Assembly (NCBI RefSeq): GCF_000003815.2
Contig: NC_049980.1
Location: 11,749,631 to 11,813,630 of the forward strand
Length of the DNA: 64,000 nucleotides
Direction: 5' to 3'
Source: Branchiostoma floridae
Taxonomy: Eukaryota > Chordata > Leptocardii > Amphioxiformes > Branchiostomatidae
Positions 25,401 to 37,400 of the stretch are shown in pieces (position 1 is the first letter of the stretch; the number at the start of each line of letters is the position of its first letter). Position numbers and translations under genes: made by a program. The notes beneath the pieces were generated by a model. It did not search any database. It was given only the letters and a program-made list of their open reading frames with translations, and had not been told where the DNA came from.

Positions 25401-28400
25401 CTAAAGCCCTTTTGCCCGCCACTAACTCCTTAGCTTTGGACGCTAAATCCGAACGAACCAAGTGTGACGGCTCATCGGGAATCATCCCAAACAAATCCTT
25501 GGCTGTATCTACGGTAGAAACCTCGGCTAAAGACAGACGTCTCATTTCAGCAAGGTAACGATTAGCGGAACCCAGCAGCCAAATAGCAGTCGCTGCACAA
25601 TCTTTCATTACAGTCAAGTCAGACGACGAAAGATTACCATCACAATCACCAAGCATCTGCCATAGATTCAGAATCGGAGCTGGTACATACAATAACTTTT
25701 CCTGCAAAGTGAAAAGCGGCTTGTCCGCATTGATACAATGCTTACCTCTGATCGGGTCAACCGCCGGCAGTAATTTCATCGTAGCGTTATCGAGCTTCGG
25801 CACCGTGAGATTTTTAGGTGCATTTGTTGGGAGAAGGAATTTACCCTGCCAGTGTTTAATATCGGCAAATTCACGCTTCTCTAACCCGAAGTACTGCTCG
25901 GTGTAACTAACAACCGACGGGCGGGCCGTCCACACTTTATCCGGGTCGGGCGGCTCACGCTGCAGCGGCACGAAAGACTCAACGCTGACCGAGGAGAAGT
26001 CCGACTCCTCGCCGCTGTCGCCCGTACGAGCCCGTTTCGAACGAACCGACTCCGCCTCTGAGGGTGGCACCGAAGGCCTCTTTGAGCCTACGGAAGTCGC
26101 AATGGAGCCAAGAATTTCTTTAACTCCCCGAAATTCTTCAGTCATAAGGCCGAAGGCCGCACGGAGAGAATTTTGATCTTCTTGTAGGGTGTTGACCCCT
26201 AGCATAGCACGGAACTCCGCCATATTTTCTGGAAAATTTTCCTCATGCTCATGAACATGCCCGGACGAAAGCTCCCGCTCGGAATCCCTAAGAGAAAACT
26301 CGCTGCCATGGAGCGTAGAACTCCCCTGTGCTGCCGGGAGAGCAGCCATACGGCGCTTAAACTCCGCCAGGCTTGTAACAGGGGGGACGGCAGCTGGGTC
26401 ACGAACATGTGCGGGCATGTTGGATTTTGCACCACGTGGTGGCGCCGGCGGGGCAGTACTTGCCCTGAATTCACGCGGCGTTATCTTCTTAACACGCTCG
26501 CGTTTCTTGTCCTCTTGCTGAACTTGCCGAGAACGCGACTTATGTTTGTCACTTTTGTGTGACCGCTGAGACTTACGTTTATCACGCGAACGCGAACTAC
26601 GGTCACTCATTGTGACAGAGCTATTACAGATAGGACTATCCGATATGAAGCAAAAATTACAACTGAAGAAATCAAGCAAGCCGAGAGCGCATGCGTCACC
26701 GAAAGGGGAGGAGCTTCTTCTTTCGAGTGACTACGAATGAGCTTAAGATGGGCATGGAAGCGAGGATGCCATGCTGAGTTATCACCATGTGACAGCGTCG
26801 AGGGACAATCTGGTCCACTGATTTTTCTAGGTACAGTTTTTCAGGAGTGATCTAACAAGAAAAAAAATGTTTTTGTACCAGTACATGGTACTCCTATGAC
26901 ACTGTGCTTTGCATATTCTTCTATTTCTTCTCTGCTATCCTTATTTGATGTGAAGCAGAAGCTCCTTCGGCTTTTTTTTCTGGTATCGTTTACATTTTAC
27001 TCAGAATTGAGTCTCCTATTTCACCTTGTAAGTGCTCTGAACTATTCAAGAAACAAAGAGGTATAAGTGCCCATATACTGTACAGAAATATACCACATAT
27101 ACACTAACCTGTGTGAGAGTGTTGATAATGCCCTGTTGTTTCACCACATCGTTGGAGTACTTGTGGTTTCTCTCTGTCAGGGAAGCAATCTCCTTCTTGT
27201 AGCTCTCCATGTTAGCCTGCAGTACCTTAAACCTTTCTCCTGAGAACTCCAGCTGCAACATAGGGACACAAAACACTAATTATGGTGTACATAGACAAAT
27301 GTCTTGGCTAAAATTTTCACTAATAGATGCACAACAAACAGCTGAAATTCATAATACATGAAACGATATAGGTCATTGCATATTGTTAGTTGAGTTATTT
27401 TCACAGGGAGTCAATGGGTGAAAGGAGGTTCTGGCATTTTGTTATAGTTATAAGTTTACAGTTGAGTTGTAGTATAGTAGGAATACACATATTTGCACGT
27501 CATGAATTTGCGGAAGAGGTGACTGCAAAAAAGGCGAATATAAAGTGAACTCAAAACAATTCAAGCTTTACAATACTATAAGAAATGCTACACATATGAT
27601 TCGTGGGAATATGTAAGGCATGAACAGATACACATATGCAGATAAACATAACTAATTTTGGAGCTGAAGCAGCAATGTTGTTACTGTACCTGAGAGGACA
27701 GCCGGACATTCTGTGTGCGGAAGTCGCTAACATCTGTCCTCAGCTTCTCTAACTGCTCCTGAAGAATTCTGCAATCAGATGGAAAATCAACGTAAATTAT
27801 TCATGAAAGACATGTGATATGTGCAAACTATTCTTTTCAATGTTTCAGTGTGTCTGTCAGTGTTTCCACAGTTATTTAGAAAATTCTGGGCACATTTAAT
27901 CACAGAGTGACAGGAAGTGAAGAGGTAAAGGTCAGAGTAACAGAATGACAGAACTAAAGTTCAGATTTGTCAGAATTAGTTACTTATGAACATTGTGTGA
28001 GACAACTGACAGTCCAGGTCAAGGAGTCAATGAAAGAGCCTAATACTTATTCACGAGGAGGTATTGTTTTTGGTCTGTCAGTTTGTCTATGTCTTAGTAG
28101 TTATACATTTTCCATATACAAGTCACTTTCAATGGACACATGTAATGTTAAAACAAAACCAAGTATTTACATAAAATATGTATATGGATACCATTAGACT
28201 ACATACAGCAAACTCTAAATCTAACAGAGTTTTTTTCATACACATATTCAAATTAAAAAATCTAAGCGACCACCCCTCCATACCATTAGTACCCCTTACC
28301 CCCACCATGTCAGAGTGTTCAGCTAAGTGAAGTTGTACACAAACAAGAAGAAGAAGGTGTGAGGAGAAAGTCCTTGTATACAGTACCTGTCATTCTCTGC

Positions 28401-31400
28401 CTTCTCCTTCCTGTAAGTGTCGTACTCAGACTTGAGCTGCTTCAGCGCAGCCTGTGTCTCTGTCTCATCCTCCATGAGCGCCCCCTGGATACCAGGTGTC
28501 CTGGGCGCGGCTGCACCTGGCATCGGGGTGGACGTCACCTGTTTCACACCAGGTGTCAGTGCCATGGGCGTCTGCAATCAGTAACATTATATCAAATGTG
28601 TTAGAGATTGTTGCCCTATGAAAATGTATGTTCATCAAATTAGCTGGAGGAGTTACATGTACATATACCCCAATCATGTACAGCTCACACTTAACATTTT
28701 CAACTACAAAAAAACAGTACAGCTAAACGCTTAAAGTTTTCTTTTTTGTTTGAAGTAATCTCCAATTGCAGCTTTTTCCAGAAACTTGTAGTGTACTTTG
28801 GCCACGCTACAGCTCACCATTTCAGCCAAGTCACCCCTACTCTTCTTAACAAGTGTGTTGGTTTTGTGGAAATACTAAATTTTACGTTGTTGTTGGTTTC
28901 TTTTACATGCGTTTGTTGTCTGAGGCTAACATCTGAAACTCCCTCATACTAGGAGACTAGGTGTCACTGAATCTATTCAGGTGTCACTGCTAAGAAAACT
29001 CATTGTTATAGCCTATAACTATACATGTAAGTACAGAAGCCTTACCGGAGCTGCTGTCTGCTGTGCCAGGAGGACCCTGTACATGTCTCTCTGTTGGACC
29101 AGAGACTCCACCATGGTCTGTTGTTTGTCCCGCGCCTCCCGCAGAGCCTCCACGTCCTGTAGGGACATCTCCAGCTGCCGCTCCAACTCCTGGATTCTGG
29201 AGTTTGGTACAGAAAAAACATCAGTTGTCATGTCACATACATGCTCTTGGTAATATGCAGCCAATATGTTGACGTCAAATGACCAAGTGGTAAAGGTACC
29301 AAACACAAGATCAAGGGTATAATTCCTGGCTAAGCATTGTATCCTTGGGAAAGGCACTTATCACAACTTTCCTCACTCAATTCAGGTATAAAAATGGGTA
29401 CTTGACTTCAGTTGGAGAGGTTAAAAGGTGGTGAAAGGAAAGAGATGGGCTCTGCCTTCCAATACCATGAAAGGGTGGATCAACCCTCCACTGTACCTAC
29501 AGACTCAAACAATGCTATTGAGCTACCTTTACATAACCTACACTATAAGCCAGTATACTAGAAGTCTCTGACCTGCTGTCTGTTGTTTCCTTCTCCGCCC
29601 TCTCGTGTTCAGCGCTCATCTCTCGCATCAGGGTCAGCAGCTGCTCATTGCGCTCCTGCAGTTCCTCAATCCCCCTGTAGGGGGAGCACACATTCAAATT
29701 GGTTTGAGGTCGGCCACAAAAGAAGCAAGACTCAATACAAATATAATCTACAAGTAAAGCAGTCTTTGAGGTACATGTACATTGTATGAGGTATGCAGTA
29801 CACACACTGTAAATATTGCTGTGGTTGTATTTTCACAGTTAACTCTTACTGTGAAATCATGAACAGAACTGTTTCAATCCCAACACTGTAAAACCTTGAA
29901 TGTAAGTTCATCTGTGAGGGTAGTCAACATTATGTTACAATTTTAAGACTTTATATCCGTGCACAAAATAAAGCGCTTACCAACAAGCTTTCAATCAGTC
30001 CTCTGATCCTTCTCAAGTTGAAATGACCCAACACCTAAGTCACACATTCTTGAACGGAAGTGCGACGTCAGCAAAGGGTCTGTGGGGATGTGTGACTTAG
30101 GTGTTGGGTCATTTCAACTTGAGAAGGATCACAGGACTGATCGAAAGTTTGTTGGTGTTTTATTTTGTGCACAGATATAAAGTCTGAAAACTGTAACATA
30201 CTGTAAAACCTCTTTTGCCCTTTTTCTGCAAAATTATATTCAATGAATTTCCAGCGTCCCACCTGAAGGTGACCAACTTCTGTGAGATGACCTGTGATGA
30301 AGTGGCCACATCTGCGGAGGAGGAGACTTCAGGCTCCCCGGAGGCCACGTGCCCGCCCCGCGCCTCCTCCACCTCCTTCAGAAGGATGCGCACCTGTTGG
30401 CTCAGGTCCACCGAGCGCGTCGACAGTCGCTCGTTCTCCCGCGTGAGGTGGGACGTTCGGCGTCGGCTGTCGTCAACCTCTGCTCTCAACTGCTCACATT
30501 CCTGAGACAAATGGTAAATGACTTGTCAAACCATGAAAACTTAGCAGTCATTTTGACTTCATGTAAATTGTAGGTACCTGTAATACTTATTGCAAACTCA
30601 ATGCTACTGACTAGGGCTGTGTAGCAGTTTCGAGCTTTGCAATAATGGCATCAAGGAAATATCAAGGTACCAGTACTGTACCTGAATCGACTTACATGTA
30701 CACTTAAGTTTTGACTGATTTTGTTGCTCATCAATAGATACACCTATATTCGTGTAGTTGTGTGGTAGCAGATATTTCATGATTGTTTGATCCATACCAG
30801 TGCAGTGGTGTCCAGTTTCTGGGACAGTTTGTTGATGGTCTGTAGTGACCTCTCGTAGTCCTCCCGCTGCCTCTGCAGCACTGGGGCCTTCTGTTCTATC
30901 TCCTGCAGAACATACCAAAAGGCATGAGATGTCAAAGATGACCAGGCAATTTCTAATTTTTCTTCACCTCTTTTCATACTATGCCCTTGGTGAGTACATT
31001 CACAAATAGAATCATTCTTAGCCACAGTCTCCACCATCCTCAGCTTAGTTATATTGGGATTTTAGTCAAAGGATTGATACATGCATGCTTTTCATCAAAC
31101 AAGCTAGAACATAACTGACATAACGTTTTGTTGGGTCACATTTCTAAATCAGAGCCCTGACAGTATCTACTGTATGATGTGTCCTTTCATATGTTAATAC
31201 AATATACTTGTCCAGTGACAAATGTACTATCATATAGATGCCTTAAGCTTCTTACCTCCAGTATCTGGTCCAAGTACCCCTTCAGTCGAGCAGACTCCAT
31301 CTTCTCCAGCTCTAGTTGATCAGTGGCCTTCACATACTCATTGTAGATCTGAAAACAACACAGGATCAAACAGTTTTGTATTACTTGTAATACCTAATGC

Positions 31401-34400
31401 TTCAAGCTGGTACAAAATTACATGTAAAATATCACCATATGAAACTGTGCTGCATGTAGCTAACAAATAAGAGTTTTAAGATGATGTCTGAACTACAAGA
31501 ACAGTCAAACCTGTACAAAGTGACCACCTCTACATAAGGTCCATCAAATAATTTTTCCTGTTGACACAAGCATTAAAAATCCTGTCACTTGTCCTCATAG
31601 ACCAGATTTCAATGGTCCGGTGCGGTGTTCTCAAGCAGTTTTGAATACAGACTTTTTAAAGCAAATCATCAAATTTAAGAGGCAAGTAAACACAAGTGAA
31701 CATCACATGTAAACACATCACCAGAGAAGGACAGGAGGTTGTTACCTCTGTGAGAGTCATCCCAGAAGTCAGCATACTGCTGGTGGCAGCTGCAACAGGG
31801 AATGTGGTTCCCACCTCTGAGTCGGACATGGACACAGCACCTGGAACAGACAGTGTTAATGACTAGCAAAACAGCATGGAATCTAAATAAAAGTTTAGGA
31901 GGGACAGGGAATATTATAGGAACTGTTAACCATGTACATAAGATGATGACTGCTGAAAGTTGTTAAGTGTTATCATTCCCTTTCCATTACAGGCTGTGAC
32001 TGCAGAGCAACCAATGATTTGACAGGTCCCTTAACAAACTTCAATAACAAAGAATTAATCTTTTATTTTTCTCATTTAATACATACTTTAACATCATGCA
32101 TCATATCCCAATTTCGATCACTTGACTGTCACTTGGCAATCACCATCTAGAGAAAAGAAGGACTAAACAGTTGACATTTTTGTACCTACCTCTTTTTCTA
32201 GCTACCATCAGTAGGTCATTAGCATTCTTCAACTCTTCCTCCAAACTGCTGATTTTCTCATCTGAAAGTGAAGAACAAGACATTAAAAATGGTAACTTGT
32301 CTCTATCTGTTATCATTTAAAAAAACCATAGAAATCATATGGAACTAATTCAACACCCACCTGATTCTGTTACCCTTTTTCTGAGCTCATCTTCAGTCTT
32401 GGCAAGTTTTTCTTCCAGTTCTTCTTGTGCTGCAGAGAAAAGACATGACATAGTATCACATACGAATGTAAACAATGCTCCCAAAAAGCATAGAAAACAT
32501 AGACTTCAAGCTTGCTTGAAAGCCTTTAAGAAATACAGTAAATAACATAAAAGTCTAAAGATATTAACCGAAGTATAAGTTTGATACATGACTGTCCTCA
32601 TAACAAATTGCAAATGTATGTCAAATTGATCAATTTAGTGCATTTGAAGAAAGTTCAAAGCTTCTTTTGAGGGACAAAGTACTCACTTGAGGTTGCCTGT
32701 TTAAGGAGCTTCTGTAGTTCCTGTACAGCTGTGGTCAGTTCAGCAGCCTTGGTTTCTGCCTCCTCTGAAGCACACTGTGAGATACAGGAGCAAGATAGAT
32801 TTCTGTTATCTGTCTGTTAACACCCTCTTAGATCTAAAGGTTTTTTCCTGAAAACATCCTACAGAGACTCCAGTTGCATCTACCAGTAAAATATTTCATG
32901 CATGTGCAAACTACATTTGTGACATGCAATGTTTGTACCAAGAGTGTTCACTAGAATACACAATCACTTTTTAGATGATTGAAACAGTGATTATCTTTAT
33001 GATTACTGTGATGAAGATGTCACCTGGTAGAGTGAGGCCAGCTTCTTCTGGGAGTGGAGCTCATTTCTGAACTGTTCATCAGCAATGGACTGGGCATCAT
33101 GTGACTGGGAAAACAAACAGGAAATGTTAATAAAATACATAATGAATTTTAAAATACTGTCTTAAACATGTGTCACCATCTGACAAAAATAGCTTACATT
33201 ACATTACATTACAAAATAGACGCATTAGTTTCTACCAAAGACAGCATTTACAACAATCAAATTACCTGAGAAACCCTTGAATTACTGACAACTTTGAAAC
33301 ACTTGCAGTACTATATTTTTGGCATTTTCCCAATGGCGTCTTAAAACATGATACCACAAAGTTTTGTTTTGTACAATTTCTACAGGATTGTTCCACCTGG
33401 TAACTTTAAGCAACATGAAAACATCCTTTCCCCTCTTAGAGCAAATTTAGGTTCCCATGAGAATGAATTTACAGTACATTCAAAGCTGGTGTGTTACGCC
33501 GAAGGGCGGTTATACCGGCTATATAGATACAGATACAGATACAGATACATGGAGTACATCTTACATCCTTGAGTTTCTGTATGAGAGTCTCGATCCTGCT
33601 GGCCTGCTCAGTGGTGGTGCTCTTCAGCCCCTCCACAGTACCCAGCAGGTGGCTGGCCTCCTCAGTCTTACTGTCCAGCTGGGTCTTCAGGTTCAGGATC
33701 TCTGTGGACTGGGACAGACACAGTCATGATTATGTGCGCATAAAACAGGGCCTTCTAGGGCGACATATCGATAAGGTAATATGGAACAATGATGGCTGAG
33801 GCTCAGAATTCTGTCTCCAGGCTGGACCTACCAGCATTTGCTGATAAATACAAACTTCCCAGCAACAGAAGCTGCCCCTGTTATGTTGAAAATCCCAAAT
33901 GACTGCCCCCCCCCCCCCCCACACCCCTTCCAAACCAAAGCACTGCCAATCCTAGCAAGCTAAAAAGGAAGCTAAGATTTGGAGTCTGCAGAGGATGTCA
34001 TCCATAAAATTTTCATGACATGGCTTTTCATATATACATCTATAGCTTATACTAATAACACGATGTGACAGTCAGTGATTTATTCAAGGTAAGAGTAAGA
34101 CATCAAAACCATACCTTCTCTTTTCTTAGGTTCAAAAGTTCCTGTGTTTTCTTCTCCAGTTCAGCATTCAGCCACTGGTTCTGGTTGGTTAACAGTTCTT
34201 TCTCCTGCTCTAGACGCTTCTCCTTGTACTGAAATTCAGACATGGAAAATATTGAACCAAGCTGTGTAGGAAGGAGGGGTTTAAGCATGGAAATGTGTAC
34301 GTTAATAACTTGCATGTGAAAAACCTGGATATAAGGTATGCAAATCAGCTGATTCCCATGGAATTTCAAAATTCAAGTTGTTACATTTTACATCTTTATA

Positions 34401-37400
34401 CCAAAGCTAGTACTACTAACATTTCCATGTGTCTTAGACAAATTTAAAATGATTTTGAAATGTTTGGGCTTCATGTGCAAAATGCCTGGAAGTGTTTTTG
34501 TGCAAATTAACCTGTTCAAAACTTTTCACATGCAAATTTTTAGCATGTGAATTTATGTTAATTAACCTATTCACAAATTTTTCACATGCAAGGTTTTCAC
34601 ATGTAAATTTCTAGCATGTGAATTTATTTAAATTAACCTATTCACAAACTTTTCACATGCAAGGTTTTCACATCCAAATTTTTCAAGTACAGAAAACCAA
34701 TATCACTGTCTTTTGGTTTGAATAGTGGCTGGACTTAAAATGATAATACATGGTATGCATTGTCATCATCAACATGTCAAACTTAGATATGGTATTTGCA
34801 ACATTTGAATTGTCCATAAATGCACAGAAGCAAGAGGGTATATCATGTATTTAGGAATACAGCCATCTGTCTCTACTTCAATGTTTCAGTTTATCACTGA
34901 AAAAAGCAATGCCAATTCACTGCTAGCTTCATTCCACTGACCTTGATGGTGAGCTCCTGGCTCTCAATCTGGTCCAGTTTGACCTTGGCCTCCAGCCTGG
35001 TGGAGTTAGCCTCCGCTAGCTGCTCAGACATGGACTTCCACTCATCTGGGGTTTTTAGAAGGAGGATGTTCTTTTCAATACACATATTCATGTATCTACG
35101 CTCATATCAGCAGAAAGCACAACCTGGTTAAATTTCAGCTACAGTCTATTGTGTAACGTTACATGGTTCAATCACATACATATGTGCACAGGAAAACACT
35201 ATCTACCTTAAACAGTATAAAAATAGGAAAAGTAGTCATGGCTTGCTGAGCCAGTATCATCAACCCCTGATTGAAATGTTTGTTTTTTATTGAACTTAGT
35301 GTGGAACTCATTGCTACCAAGTAGGGGGAATTTGGGCCAAACAACTTTCTTGGTGTGTGTAAGATATGTATAACTAGATAACTGTCATGCAACTTGCAAT
35401 ATGTTACACGAAAGGGCAGTTATACAGGCTATACTGATACAGTTCAAAACGATTCTTCTGAGGCACACAAAACCATTGCAGGAACCAAACATACATGTAC
35501 AACTGAACTGAAATCCACGGCCAACCCTTACATCCACTATAACACATACTGTATGTTGTCAAGTAGAGTGAAACTGTCAAAACATTTTACCATTCAGTCT
35601 GTCAATTTCTGATGCCTTTTTCTCCACCATCCGGTGCATGTCCTGTTTCTCCTCCTCCAGAGACCTGATGGTGCGCTCAAGCTGGTTCTGTGGATACCAA
35701 CAGCAAAGGGCCAAAATGAAAACTTTACAAGGTCTTCAAATCACAAACTAACTGGGTCAATCCAATCACATAAGGCCTGGGAAAAAATGTTGTGTTTCCT
35801 GTGTCAGTCCTGAAAAAATTCGTAGGTAGGGATTATCTTTTTTTATTGCGATTTGGCCCAAACTCTAGTGATTCACATTACAATAGAGTTCAACAAAGCA
35901 AACTGAAATGCACAAGGACACTTGTCAAACTTTAGCTTTGTGCATAATAGATACATTTATCCTTTTAATTTAAATGGGACTTTTTAACCTCCTTGAATAC
36001 TAGTAGGACAAGCAGTATTTTACTTCAATAAAAATTCTAACTATGTGACTTCACTGCCCACCCAAAAAAGTCTAGGGTCAGCAGGTTTTCTAGGGTAGGT
36101 ACTACTGTAGGGAGACAGGAAACAAAATCTTTTCCTAGGCCTAAGCACTTGATATGCTTTAAAAAATTGTGCATGTATATCATGTATGTGATACAAAGTT
36201 GGCTAGGAATTTTCTTCAGTTATAAGTCTGCAGACAGAAAGATTTGAACCCTTACTTGTTTGGCTTCATTTTCACCAGCAGACTCTTTGAATTCTTTGAG
36301 TTGTCTCTCCACTTCACCATGCTTCTCCTCTGTATGGAAGGGAGATGGGGCAGAAGATATTAGTCTTCACACCTCAGACTCAGTCCACATCACATTTCAT
36401 CTGTTGATTCTTGGATTTTAAAACAATATTCTAAACAATCTTGTGGAACATCCCATTAACAGGTCTTTAGTCAAGCATGACCTGATTCAATGGGCCGTTC
36501 CAAAAAAAAAAATATGGAGGGGGGGGGTGAAGAGGTCGGATTTTGTCAGCGTATATTGGTAATGGTAATGGTAATGCATATTGTGTAGTACATAGTGAAT
36601 TGAAAGATGACGACTTTTCTTGAGATTGACTGACAAAAGCCCTGTATGTGAATGAGAGACTAGAATACACACCTAGATCATGTAGCTGCTGCTGCACATC
36701 CAGACATGTGGACACCTCCGTCTCAAGGAGCTGGGTTTTCTCCTCTGGAGAGCAAATTTAAGCAGACTATAGTATAAGATCTATCTATCTATATCAATAC
36801 TGGCCAAAACCCATTACGGGGTATCCTGGCCAAGATGCCATAGATGCTATGTAAATAGGTGTTAATCACTGATGCTGAAAATATGATACTTGATTTTGTG
36901 TATTATTTAACGATATGATGTAGTGAATTTTCATTCATAACATAAGCAAGTACATGTAGCCCATGTTACTTTGACAAGAGGAAATGACATATTCGTTTAA
37001 GCAGAGTATATATCTAATCAATTTCTGTTGACGTATAAAAAGTGAAAGTGAAAGATCTATTTTGATTAAAAAAAACTACTACATGTAGTAATTTTTTTCG
37101 TGGGTAGCGTGATGGTCGTCCTTTCCTCTACATCTCAAAAACTATGAGAAAGTTTTAATGTATTTGGCTCGTTAAGATACATAAGTAACTACTCGAGATA
37201 ACCATGTTTGACTTTGTAGTCTTCTAATCAGTACATAAGCCAGAATATTGGCAAACGTTTTACGTCAGTCCAACTTTTGCGCGCGCGGGAGCAACAAAGT
37301 GGTGGGGAGGGGGGCGCATGCGAAAGTGGGGCCAAACTCACCCAAACTAGCCTTGATCTGCTCACAGTCGGCCTGCATGCTATCCATACTAACGTCATAA

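Larger units (their letters stand above)
22373..26829 (-). mobile_element. DIRS-like tyrosine-recombinase retrotransposon in a TPR intron
   Basis: A minus-strand element of about 4.46 kb lies between TPR exons 20 and 21. It encodes gag-like, RT/RNase H and tyrosine recombinase ORFs in overlapping frames, the DIRS arrangement. Its edges are fixed by the host sequence: the flanks (up to 22372 and from 26830) together match a host repeat present uninterrupted at 3513-3548. No target-site duplication is seen, as expected for DIRS integration. A 100-N gap (22472-22571) lies inside. The 3' edge falls 8 nt after the last stop codon, and I found no terminal or internal complementary repeats, so the 3' end is probably truncated or misassembled. 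Confidence 0.85.

Noticed and set aside
34501-34682. Possible CRISPR-like array
   Set aside because: Unit spacing is irregular (55 and 71), there are no unique spacers, and the context is a eukaryotic intron.
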